Positions 34,408 to 46,060 of a stretch of DNA of 64,000 nt are shown piece by piece (the stretch's first letter is position 1; each line of letters opens with the position of its first letter). Both the position numbers and the translations under genes were made by a program. The notes under the pieces are model-generated. The model was not told where the DNA came from, searched no databases, and saw only the letters and a program-made list of their open reading frames with translations. The DNA comes from Acanthaster planci (Eukaryota; Echinodermata; Asteroidea; Valvatida; Acanthasteridae), in NCBI RefSeq assembly GCF_001949145.1, contig NW_019091538.1, positions 119,815 through 183,814 on the forward strand, read 5' to 3'.

Positions 34408-35634
34408 GTTCATTCACACGTTCACAATCAATTCAGGTCGAGCTGTGTACAACGGATATACACGGAACAGGATTTCTGTAAAGGCACTAAACGTGACCTC
34501 TTGGGCCAAGCGCTTTTCTTTCCTTTTTTTGTAAGCCAGGAATTTGGGGGAATAGAGGCAAATGTAGCAATTTCCCCAAACTTCCACTTATTCCACTTCC
34601 ACTTACCTTCCACTTATTTTTGTTAAATTTCTCAAGAAATGTTCTTATTTGATAAATTGCCAGAATTTCCCAGAACTTTCTCTACAGGTGGATATTTTCC
34701 TGCATACTGACACTGGTAGTAACTAATGCCATTATTAGGTTGTCTTTTTCCCCATGATAAATAACTCTTTTCAGTGTTGCGAATATAGTTCTGTTGTGCA
34801 GCAAAGCGCTAAATGTATAAAAGGCCGTCACGGCCCAAAATCCATTGTGCCTTTCTTTCTATCAGGGCTGTATGGAATAAACCAAGTGTAATTCAACTGA
34901 TAAAAGTGCCGAACTCTGGGCTCCTGTGGTAAGTGCTAACTATAGGTCTACTCTCTAAGCTATAAAAAATTACACCACATCTAGCTATTTTGCTAGTAAT
35001 TAGAAAAAATAACGAAGCAGTATATTATGTTTGAAGGCAAAAGAAATGGTTACAAAGTTCCATTGCTGAAGCTAAATAAGAAATGTAATTTTCTCAGGAC
35101 AATCTCCTTGCACAACTGTTTAAAATAAAAAAGTTATATAGTATCACCAGAAATAATAAGTACTTTTTTTTAACTCGAGAAAAGCCTCACTATCGTGGGA
35201 CATTTTATTACAAAACATTACATCTTCCAAACCTTTAGCCCCGGAGATCTAGTTCATACATTTTTGTAACTATAATATTTGGCAATAAAAAAGTTTACAC
35301 TTGGAAATTTCTCGGGAAGCACACAAAATGGACTCCAAAATTGAGCAATGACAAGGGCAGCATTAACCCAATGAACAAAATAAAGACACAGACATCATTT
35401 TCACCACGATTACATAATTATGACGACTAAATTCCACAAGGAAGTATAAATTTCAGAACTGTAATATAAACAATTTTTGTTCCATATATTGTTGTAGCAT
35501 CGTACAGAATAAGAAATATTTTAAAATTAAATGTACATCGAGGGGCGTTATTAAATTCATAAATGACAGTAAGTAATATTCTGGACTGCCCCCAATTGAA
35601 GTTTGCACAACAGTTGATGGGGGCACCCCTAAAT

Positions 35635-35904
35635 CTAACCATCCTCTACATTTGGGCTTTTGCTCTTCCGTTTCCTGAAACTGAAAAGACCCACTCTCAC
35701 TGCAGTTCCATTTTCCTCGGCAGAAATCCCCCGCTTAAAACCAGCCTTTATGAAGCCACCGTTACGAGAATTTTCCTTTGTTTCAAACACTAAATGTCGC
35801 AGAGCTTGAAATGATGCCAAGGCAGAGACGAAGCCAAGATTCGATACAAAACAGGCCCAAGTGTGGCACGCTACATATATACCCGTGATAGTTTGACAAA
35901 TCAA
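35635..35904 (-). CDS. Unassigned 89-codon ORF, uncertain whether real
   Basis: The open frame starts MICQTITGIYVACH and ends SKSPNVEDG. The first half is moderately hydrophobic. The second half is basic and polar (KENSRNGGF, FRKRKSKS) with fairly even codon use. I recognise no family. It could be a last exon of an unannotated gene, a lineage-specific small protein or chance. Nothing in it resembles CLN3. Confidence 0.2.
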   Translation of the reverse strand: MICQTITGIYVACHTWACFVSNLGFVSALASFQALRHLVFETKENSRNGGFIKAGFKRGISAEENGTAVRVGLFSFRKRKSKSPNVEDG

Positions 35905-36396
35905 ACTGCTCTGCTAAAAAGTCACAAAGTCAAAGATAGGCCTTGCTGAAACAAAAATGGTGCAAAGGCACAGGTAGGGCATGAGCACTTATCTCTCAAG
36001 ATGTGTGAGAAAAATCACTGTATGTGTGATGCCTTGGGCTAATCCACTTGGAGTGGGTACAAGACAAGAGGGTGTGTCTTGGCGGGACAATGATCACCCT
36101 TTGGTTGACACTCGCCACAAACACACTCTGAGTTCATGGGAGTTCGCTGCCAAGCATGCACGACCAATTTCTGTTTGTTCTTCGTATGTGTTCCTCTGCA
36201 TGTACACAAGCCCAGTTGGAACAAACATCTCCCATCAGCCTGTCTCTTCTTTGCTGGCGAGGGTACAGGTGCACTTCAACAAATGGGCACATACATGACA
36301 CATACGCAACTGTTTCACACCGCTGGGCACATACCAGACAACTACTCTGAAGGCGTTAATTCCAAAGATTGGGGCTATCATAATCACAGGTCCCGA

Positions 36397-36665
36397 GGGC
36401 ACATGCGTGTGACTCACTGTGTGAAAATGAGTCACAAGTCATCTGAGCCACTTTCGAGTTTTACTCTGTATCAGATTGACGCATTTGAGCTCTTTCTGTT
36501 GATGTGTCATCACTCAGTTTGATACAATGAAAATGGACGTTGTGTCGATGTTAAAATGTTGAGGATTCCTATTGCTTAAACACTGAGCCAGATTCTTTCA
36601 AAGGCCTTTAACTTAAAGTGGCTCTGAGGACATGTGACTCATTTTCACAGAGTGGGTCACATGTT
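36397..36665. mobile_element. Inverted-repeat element between the CLN3 genes
   Basis: The arms at about 36397-36451 and 36608-36665 are complementary: CTGTGTGAAAATGAGTCACA on the left against CTGTGAAAATGAGTCACATG when the right arm is reversed, extended by CATG/GTGAC words. The loop is about 155 bp. Non-coding, foldback or MITE type. Confidence 0.6.
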
Positions 36666-36925
36666 TATGCAAAGAATATTGCAAGGGCAAAACCTATTAT
36701 TAAAAAATAACATTGTTCCTGAGTTGCAGGGACCACGCAGGCGTTGCAAGGAATGCAAAGGCCGTTGGTACAGACTGCAGTCTAGACTAACTAATCCACA
36801 TTCCCCATGATTCAGCTTAGCCGTCATGATCGCAAAATTAAGGCAAAAGTAAAGAACCCAAAGAGGGAAGAAGACCGCCAGTTACATCTGAACGCTCTGG
36901 AAACTAACAAACAATACCAGATGCA

Positions 36926-39900
36926 TTACAAACGACACAGTGCATTATGGACAGGCAACGCAGCAGCTCCAGCCAGTGAGGTACCGCATGACTCCGCAAC
37001 AGTGGTCGTTCCCATGGCAAACTCTTTGTACTTGGGGCTCTCCTGTTAAACACAAAGAGAAAAAGTCAAAGAAGTTTAGAATATTAACCACTTGACGCCG
37101 GGTGACGTGTAAACAAACACAATTTTCCTTATTTGTTCCACGGAGGACGTGTACACTAGTTTAAGAGTTCTTTTTTCATTGCGGGGTTGAAGTATTAATG
37201 TGTCGTGCTGGGTTGGGCCAAAGCACAATTGCGAGGTTGAAGAATTTGCAGGAAAAAACCCACCCCCTGCAGCTTGCTCAGGTAAGAAAATCCGACTGGC
37301 TAACATAACAGCCTCAGTGATGCAAAACATGCAGGCTGTAGTTGATTTTGGTAAGTACAACAACATGGAACAACAGATATATAATAGAGAGATTTCACAT
37401 TAGCGCCGTCTGCGCATATCTGCATCGAAACCGAGGCTCTCTGTGTTGAACTTCATCGCGCGCGCCCGCGGAGTCCACACAGTACATGGAGTATCCGGTT
37501 CGTAAGTGTGACGCCACTTCAGTTTAAACCACGCCCACTGCACAAGAAACATGACCATCGCAGGTACGTTAGTTCGCGGTCAATTGTCGCTATTTTTCTT
37601 TGGATTTTACGTGTCGAATCATCCTGAAAGACACTTCCACAAAAATTTTCAGCGTGCAAAGTCTGAATTTATTAAACCTTTATGTATTTTGGTTCTTGAC
37701 TCCTTACTTTCAATTGTCTAATCACATTAAGAATTAACGCGGAAGTGTGCAGATCGACGCTAAAAGCGTCGTATTGGGATCCCTCTATAGTGTGGATACT
37801 ACCAAAAATCCAATAGTGTTTTGCAGCTTTGTGAAACAGCGAATTACACAAGTACACGTATCGGCAACAAAAAAATACAACAGTATCTGAACCTCAAATG
37901 ACTCACATTTTGTCTGATTTGATAGAAAGTGTTGACGTACGCCGCTCCTCCAAGAAGCCCCTCAAACAAGATGATGGCAAAGACGATGGCTATGCTGGGC
38001 ATGTAGGCGTAGTAGGCAACGGTGAACATCAACACCAGGACACACCACTGGTAGGGAGAGATGGACAAAGGATGACAAGCCACTCAAGCAAGTCATGAGG
38101 AAAACAGGCTGGAGGAATTCACTGTCTCTATGGAAAGCCCTTGTGACTGGCTTATATACATGTACTGCTGTGTTGATCAGGCTTAACCTTTAACCTTTAT
38201 CCAACTGGGCATAAAAAACTTTAGCTTCCTATTTACAAGCATCTAAAGACAGGGTAGGTATTACAGGTGTAGGAAACCTTTTGTTCTTCTTTCAATACTG
38301 ATTCAGTGTGAAGTTAAGTTTTAATTTGTTAAAATAACAACAGCAACAGAGGTCAGGTGTTTACTTCCAATGAAATGGGCAACAGTTGAAGAGGACTAGT
38401 TGCATGCATAAGTAAGTCCATTGAACCTTTTTGCAGTCCAAATCATGGCGCAAACAAGTTCATACTCGCACATACACTTAATGCACACGTAGGGAATTCA
38501 GTCTGTGAATCCACAGAGACACCTTGAGATAGGGCTACTACCGCACATTGAAACGATGAAAACCGTGGCAGCAAAACAGAAGACTAATTACATATTTTCT
38601 TGAATTAAACGAAACCTACGAAGCTCGGTATACCATAACTGAATGGGTCCTCGGAAGTGTTTCATAAAGAGCGAAGTTTTCAGTTACAACCATGCATTTT
38701 AAAGCTCAGATTTAACGTTAACTTTCTGAATTTTGTCACACCACTGCCAAATAAAAATGGCGGGTCAATATATTGTGATCAAAGACCGTTGCATGCAAGA
38801 CCTACTCTATGACTTCACTGTACATGTATTTAAATGTAATTTGATTTTATACATGCGGAGTGAAACATGAATTTCCCATTGATTAATCGTAGTACGTTTT
38901 TTAACGATCACTCCATCAGGAAATCAAGAGGCGGGGTTGCTGTATTTAGGCCTACTGTGTGGATTATTTTAAATTTTCACTACAGAAAATTTATTAAAAA
39001 ATTAAAACCTTTCAAAGTATTTCTAAACAATGTTTCTTTCTTTTCTTTTTCTCATTGGGGGGGGTGATGTGGTTGGGCAGATGGTTTTCATGCAGTTTAA
39101 AACTTGCTCTCCTTTTTCATGCTAAGGTATGAAATGGAAGTTGAATTTCTGAAGCGGAATTCAGGATTTGGCGAAACGGAAAATAACCATTGTTGAAATG
39201 GAAAATCATTGGCTCTACCGTCAGCCCTGAAATAAATACTGGTATGGTATGAAGTGGGTTGGAATTCCACCTTACCTGTAGAATTGAAAAGATCCAAAGC
39301 CGTTTGAACTTGACAAAGTTAACTGATGACCTAGAGATGAAGACACCCAGTTGGTACAAAACCTGAAACCTGATGGTAAACCAGAGGAATGTTTATTCAC
39401 TACTGGTAGTTCAAGTTCTACTTCTCTTTCAAGCATGCAACAGGGACAGAAGAAAATAAGGAAATTCTGAGTGACAAAGGACCTTTTTAGTGGTTTGGAA
39501 TTAAAAACGTCTATGAATTTACAAAAAGATAAGATTTGCCATCATTAGAGACTTTAATGACCCAAGAATCAATCTCTCACAATCCATGTCCAAATTACAA
39601 TGATTGATCACATCAACTAATTATTGAGTAATCAATTATAATCAATGCTCCATAATCAAAAATAATCAATGCTCCATACCATCTGTACTGGCCCTGGTGA
39701 TCCAACCAAATTCCTTGGAAGAAAATTAACTCAAGCTGTGCCACCCGAGGGAAGAAAGAAAAGGGAAAAGTCTCATCGCGGGCACATCTCATATTGAACC
39801 AGATGAGCCCAATAAGTAGATCATATTACACTTCATTCAAAAGTCAGCTCATCTGCAGGCAAGTACGCATACACATTATGCTTGGCTTGGCTAAGTTGTG

Positions 39901-42900
39901 TTGTTGGAGGTTGCAACACACAGAATTAACTGCCAAGGCACAGTGGAGTTATTTTTGGTGACACATGATTTCGAATCAGCAAACCGCACTTTCCACAAAT
40001 AATCCCAACCTACGGAATTCTATATGATCAGACTTTGTTTGTCAATTTTATCATTAAAACAACAACTTCAGGACTTTTCATGTTTCAAGTTCCCCAAATT
40101 GTCTAACCCCAATTGACTTCTGACACAGGTTTCGGTTGTTTCATGGGATCTCTTTCTCTCCCCAATTCCAACTTCAGCCTTCAGTTGCTCTTTATGATCA
40201 AAGTTTTATCTCTTGACTTTTAGGGCATGATATCAGACCTCAGAGAAAAGTTGGACAACGTTCCCTGCAGACCCCCAAAGCATAACGACTACAGTACAAA
40301 ATGTTAACAATGGAGGAAATAATAGGAAATGGAAGACGAACGAAATCTGAAATCCTAGTAAGATAAAAAAAATATCGTGACAGGTTGTTAAAAAGTGAAA
40401 GTGACATACAGGAAGCTTGTTGCTGACATAAGTTCCCAACACTTATTTTATTTTGCTTCAGTGTTCCACATTTAAATTGATGATGCAGTAGAAGAATCAA
40501 ACAGGAAGTATGCTCGCATGGGTTTGTGGTTTTAAGGTGCTGTAAAAATACACCAACGGAATAATCTAACTTACAGGCTGCTTAAAACCATGAATACTGA
40601 CAAAACTTGTAGATTATTACAAAAGTTGGTAAATTTCAGTTGCACACAACCGGTGTAAGTATCTAATGGGTTATATTTGAAACTGTGATAACAAAAATAT
40701 TCCTTACTTCAATCAGACAACAACGGCAACTGTTGATTTTTCCTTCAATCATGCTATAAAAATTTTGCGACAAGTGTCAACTTTACTGAACCAATTTCTG
40801 TGGACTGCCGTTGACTTACCAAGCCCTGGTTGATGAAATATTCTGCAAAATACACTAGCATCAGAGGGATCATGTACTTCAGAAGATGCTGCAAGATAGG
40901 TGGAGACATAAAATTCTCTAAATTAATGGCAAATAGAAACTGGCATTATGGAATTAAAAAGTTGAGTCAGAAGATCTCAAAAAAACCTGAAAGTCACAGA
41001 GATAAACATCACAACAAAGCCAACTAACTTATACTAAAACACCAACGGACCAAAAAAAAATTCAGGGGCATGTAAACCATGCCCCTAAAAGTGAGAAATA
41101 AGAACTTGTTCTCTTGAGCAAAAGAGCTGAGCCCCTGCCGCCACGTACATGTACAGGTACATGTATGTACTGAGCAGTGCCTGAGCCTCAGCCCTCCCTT
41201 GCATCTGCTGGTAATGACAGCAAGGACTTCCGGCAAAGCTTCAGTTCCCAATTACTAGCTGGAGAAATTACCTGTGCCTCAGAACCGAACTTACTTTGAT
41301 ATGGAAGAGTCGCTCTTTGAGTGTGAGATGCTCCTGTGAGGGTGTCTGCGTATCTTTGTTTGCATCTTCCATCGAGTCACATTCTAGCAATCGTCTCCTT
41401 GCCTCATCTACTGGTTGGTCGTCCTGAAGTGGTTTTGATGTTGGAACTCGCACCAGAATACCCCAGTAACTTTAAAAAGAATCATAAATACTTACGTTTA
41501 ACTGTTGTTCTAGTGTGACTGTACTGAACAAATTTCATAAAAAGGCAAACAACAGGAGTGTGAGTGGCCACTTCAAATCAAAGCTGAAAACAGCAAGCAA
41601 AAAGCTGAAATGTAAAATTTCCCATACTTTTGTACAGACCAGGTGTACAAAAAAGCCGAAATTCAGGGTCAACATGTGAATTTTCACACCCCTGAAAAAA
41701 TTGTGAAACCATATGACAGCATCTATGGGCAAACTCCAATCTCAAAACCTGAATGTGAGTACGACGGAGTTGTTTTAAACACCTTCAACTGTACACACAA
41801 TTGGGGCTTGAAACTTCATCTTTACCTGATTGCCATGGCAACAGGTACAACTAGCATGACTAGTAAGGCATTTCTCGGAGTCAGCACTTCTGTCAAACCA
41901 GCGTAGGACAGGGCACCGATCAAACCAGCAGCGCCGGTACCCGATGACCATGTTGAAACAACATTCCTGAAAAAAACAACACATCGTCCATTTAAAATCA
42001 TTCCAGCCCAGTGTAACCAGTACACCAATACTGTGGTACTTCTGCGTTGTTTCTCCTAGTTATATTTTTTTAACTTGGTGGGGACTGACAAAAATGCTGA
42101 AATGACAGCAGGGTCTACGGCTCACTTCAAGACCTTTTCAGATATTTAGTGCATTTCTTAACATCTTTCCTGTCTTTGGAGTGTAGCAGCAATCATCATA
42201 AACATTCACAGATGGCTTTCTTTTATCAAGAATAATGCTGGGTAAGTTAACATTTACCAGAATGAAAATACAGCACCAAAAATCTCAAAACTTGACAGCT
42301 GATCCTCAAAACTTGGTGGCTACATTTGAAACATGGTGGGAGACAAGCAGGCTACTTGGTGGGCAACCAGGCTATTTGGTGGGCAACCAGGCTACTTGGT
42401 GGGCAACCAGGCTACTTGGTGGGCAACCAGGCAACTTGTAATTCTATAGCAGGTTGGAGAACACTATTCCAACATCCAACATCTCTATGCCTTGGGTTGC
42501 AATCCCAACCAGAACAACATCAGCAATCCTGCCAAATTATTGTAACTTTTCTTTAAATTTTGTTGTCTCCTTTCTACACATTTCATGAGTATAAAAAGGT
42601 TCACTGTCGTTGGTTTTTCTGAAAATCAACTGCTTTGTTTTCAAAATTAAATTAGAAAAGAAATACATGTAAAACAGCAACAGGACCATGGCTGTTGCTA
42701 CGCAAACACTTTGAAAGCACATTCTTTGGTAAACTGAGCAACGACTACTTGGACACTTTCTTACTTGTCATAAAATGACATCAGACTGACAAATGTAAAT
42801 TCACCAAGTCCTGCAGACACACTGGCAAAGACAACTCCTAGAATGGAGAACAAAAAATATGACATAAGGGAGAGTCTTCTTTCTTCAGGCGCACTCGGAG

Positions 42901-45900
42901 TGCCAAAGTGAGATCAAATCTACACATATACTCCACGGGACACCGGGGTGGGTCTCCACAGTACATATGTCGTTATGTGCACGGCAGAAAGGCATTTAGG
43001 CACTTCTTTATTTAAGCATTTGGTGCTCTTTCTTAGAAAGAATCTTCCAACATAAGTGTCAATGCTTCGGTCACGTTAGCAGATGACAGGGAGGTAACCT
43101 TTGAAATGATTTATCGTTCAGGGAACTAAACATGCAGGAAGGAGCGACCTATTGACAGATGGGTTAAGGATAGCACTGGCTTGTCTCTCAACATGCAGGA
43201 AGGAGCGACCTATTGATTGACAGATGGGTTAAGGATAGCACTGGCTTGTCTCTCAACATGCAGGAAGGAGCGACCTATTGACAGATGGGTTAAGGATAGC
43301 ACTGGCTTGTCTCTCTACCAACTTCCCTTGAGAAACACAAGACTGCATTGGAAAAGTTTCACCTCATGGGCCACTAAGGGTCAGGCCTGACTCATACGAC
43401 GACAACTTGACAGTTCCCACGGCTATCATTTTTTCTCTTTTAAGGTTTTGTTTCTTCTTCTTTTTTGTTTTTCCATGGGAAGGGGTTGTGGTGGGGCATA
43501 AACCAGTAACACAAAAGTCATGCATTCACTGAATGTACAGGCATGCACTAGTTCATGAAGAGAGAGAGTGATACTGTCATTTTCTAAAGCACATCATGAA
43601 ATGATGAATCTTACCCATGAGGCTGAGGGCCACCAGGTGAACCAAAGACACAATGATAAAGCTGGATGCAGCGGCTAGGACACACAAGGCAATCCGTGCA
43701 CTGAAACAATATTTGTGAATAGACATGATTGTACAAGTTACATTGGTGTTTTTGTCGTTAAAGTTGTGGACAACACATTCTTTGTACAAGAGATGAAAAG
43801 TATCATGCGTCACCAAAATGCAATATCATTTGAATGCCTGATCGATTGGGATCTGTTTTCAAAATTCATGAGCAGAGTTCCAATACGGAAATATAAATAA
43901 ACCTGCCAAGCAACTTGAAAGTATCTTCTCCAAAAGTATAGCAATGTTTTACAAGTACATATACTTCAATCGGCAAACGTTATTACTTTTACAAACAATG
44001 TGAACTTGGGGCTTGCAGTAACTCTGAACTAAGGGATCATCTTTAAATTGATGAGGTGATGACAGTTTCAAAGGTGGATAAACCACAACTTGGTCAACTT
44101 TACATGAGCACTACCACCCACCTATATGGAATGTAGTCAGCAAACCAGGGTGCGCTCAGTTTTATGATCAAGGTTGGCAGAATATCTGCTAGGAGAACAG
44201 CCTGTTAAAAAAAGTAGAGTCTGTGGTGTCATTGGAAGTATGTGAAAGTGTGAGACATATTCCTAGGAGGAGAAAGGAATTTCTTTGTTGCGCTCTAATC
44301 TCAAAGCAATAGACCAATTGGGATCAAGGTTTTAACTCCTTTTATGCTACAAATTCCAATATTGCTTCTGAAATACTTTCCGTGCAACTCTTCATTTTTT
44401 TCCAATATTTCTCCTGCAATCAAAACTGAATAGGTTGTCATGATTTTTCTATTAATGTTTGGTGAAATGCAATGAGAAACATTTAATTCTATTCCATCAA
44501 ACTTCCTGTTTGATTGTCAGCTATACTTATTATCTACACGATGAAACGTTGCTGTACTGTTGCAGACATTTCAAACAAGCTGAGAGTAACGATTTCAAAG
44601 AACTGAATGGATTCTCACCCCTGTTGAGATTGGATTGCAATCAAATCGTCCTGCTGATGTGCTGTTGGTCAGGTTATACATGGTATCCATGGGCTCCACA
44701 TCCTGAACAAACAGTTACAAATATTCAGAGGGGGGGAGGGGGTTTAATTATAGACATCTCCTTCAGAAAAAAAAACCAAAAAGACCTGAGTAACAGCATA
44801 AAAAGCCCAAAATACAAGGAAAAAAAACAATTTATATAGCTCTTGATAAGGTATGACTGTAGCCAGTGTAATGTTTGAAAAAATATCAATAGACACAAAT
44901 ACATGTAACTGAAAAAATTGAATAATTAGATTCTATCTAGATTTAAATTGATGTTTTCCCAGAAAGACAAAGTATAAATGGTGTGAGAAGTATGGACAAA
45001 GAGTTAAGTATGACAACCTGCCCTGTTCTTCAATTTCAGAATTTTGTTTTGTCAAAAAAAACCATTCTGATTTGAAAACAAATGACAAGTAGGCAACTAC
45101 ATGTAGGAACACAGAAACACACAATCAGGTATTCTCATGGTCGGACATCCGGGATCTTCACATTATTGAATAGCACAAAGGGTAAACTTGCCCCTCTGCC
45201 GTGTGTTAAAAGTCCACAGTGACGTCATGCCGACTGTGAGAATAGGGGTAGACATAGAATTTGGATATATCATTCACCAAAACCATGAGAAAATGACCTA
45301 CTCACACTGTCTGGGACTGTATCCTTCTTTTCCAAGATGTCATAAGCTGCACTTAGCATGATAACATAGGCGTAGTTATTGCACAGTCCTAATAACCTGT
45401 TAATTCAAACCAAAAAAAAGCACACCAAAAGTAACTAAATTGTCATCAGCAGTGAAATGGCTTTTTACTTTTGGAGGAAATCCTGCAATGTTTTGAATTG
45501 AGTTTGATTGAGTATCCTGGATAGGGCATATTGATAATTAAGATTTTGATTGACTTGAAATCAGAAAGAACAAATTGATTCCAAATTGGGAACAAATGTT
45601 ATTTAGTAAAAATATAAAACTGCAAGACAACAGACAAGATTAACGAGGATCCACCACAAAAAGACCAAAACCATATTCACTGTGCCATCTTGTGGTTCTC
45701 GATCAAAAAAAGAACTTCGTCATCGGCTTGACAAATGAAGCCAATGATGAGCCCAATAGTTCTGTGGGTAGACGGCAATATGTCACTTGTCATGCGTGTA
45801 TCTGTATGTCTGTAAATATTCAATGTGGTAACATAAAAAAAAGGCCTAGGCCTACATGTACTCACCAGAAAGCCACAANGGTTTCTAATCTTGGTGTTTC

Positions 45901-46060
45901 TGTCATTTTGCTGGGCCCCTCTTGGCAAAACCCCAGTTTCTGTCATACTCTCCGCTGGTTCCAATTCTTCTGACATGTCTAATAGTACAGACACGGTATC
46001 GGCAGATCTTCCAACCAAATGTGACAAGTGCAGATCCTGCACCGCATGCACGCCACTCAT
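36926..46060 (-). CDS. CLN3: CLN3 (battenin) paralogue 2, complete 13-exon gene
   Basis: Lysosomal/late endosomal membrane protein family. Exons: 46060-45866 (one N at 45879), 45396-45306, 44702-44619, 44201-44122, 43700-43615, 42837-42765, 41966-41826, 41469-41295, 40888-40820, 39735-39680, 39369-39276, 38047-37907, 37042-36926. Removing the N gives 1401 nt = 466 residues and makes exon 1 read RNLVAFW, matching RNLIAFW of paralogue 1. Seven exon lengths equal those of paralogue 1 and all phases agree. Key stretches: [73 protein letters not shown]. The N-terminus is longer (about 60 residues before the first membrane helix) and acidic; an internal Met at residue 29 is an alternative start. 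It ends NALCRL with no CAAX box. Confidence 0.93.
37383..37789. mobile_element. Short inverted-repeat DNA transposon, copy 2 (CLN3-2 intron 12)
   Basis: Same family as 3020-3442: shared GCGCGCGCCCGCGGAGTCCA, GACGCCACTTCAGTTTAAAC and CAGATCGACGCTAAAA. The ends, TAGAGAGATTTCAC and GATCCCTCTATA, are flanked by TA. Its presence in introns of two unrelated genes shows that it is mobile. Confidence 0.7.
42349..42436. repeat. 20-bp minisatellite, about 4.5 units (CLN3-2 intron 6)
   Basis: The unit CAGGCTACTTGGTGGGCAAC is repeated head to tail with only one or two changes (one unit has ATTT for ACTT). The near-identity implies recent expansion. Confidence 0.85.
43130..43316. repeat. 61-bp tandem repeat, three units (CLN3-2 intron 5)
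   Basis: Three nearly identical units begin ACATGCAGGAAGGAGCGACC. The middle unit carries a 4-base duplication (ATTGATTG). It is a very recent local amplification. Confidence 0.85.
45879..45879. other. Single N at a contig junction inside CLN3-2 exon 1
   Basis: The N lies 13 bases inside the donor end of exon 1. Deleting it restores the reading frame and the conserved AFW residues, so it probably marks a zero-length join, not a missing base. Confidence 0.75.

Larger units (their letters stand above)
34408..36925. other. Intergenic DNA between the two CLN3 genes
   Basis: About 2.5 kb between the CLN3-1 start and the CLN3-2 stop. It should hold the CLN3-1 promoter and the CLN3-2 3' UTR. It contains an unassigned minus-strand ORF (35635-35904) and an inverted-repeat element (36397-36665). 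No conserved exon is recognised. Confidence 0.5.

Noticed and set aside
42349-43316. Regular repeats that might suggest a CRISPR array
   Set aside because: The units are directly adjacent with no unique spacers and lie in introns of a eukaryotic gene. They are minisatellites.
24900-46060. One large multi-domain CLN3-like gene instead of two
   Set aside because: Each set has its own start exon, its own stop codon and a full set of 13 matching exons.
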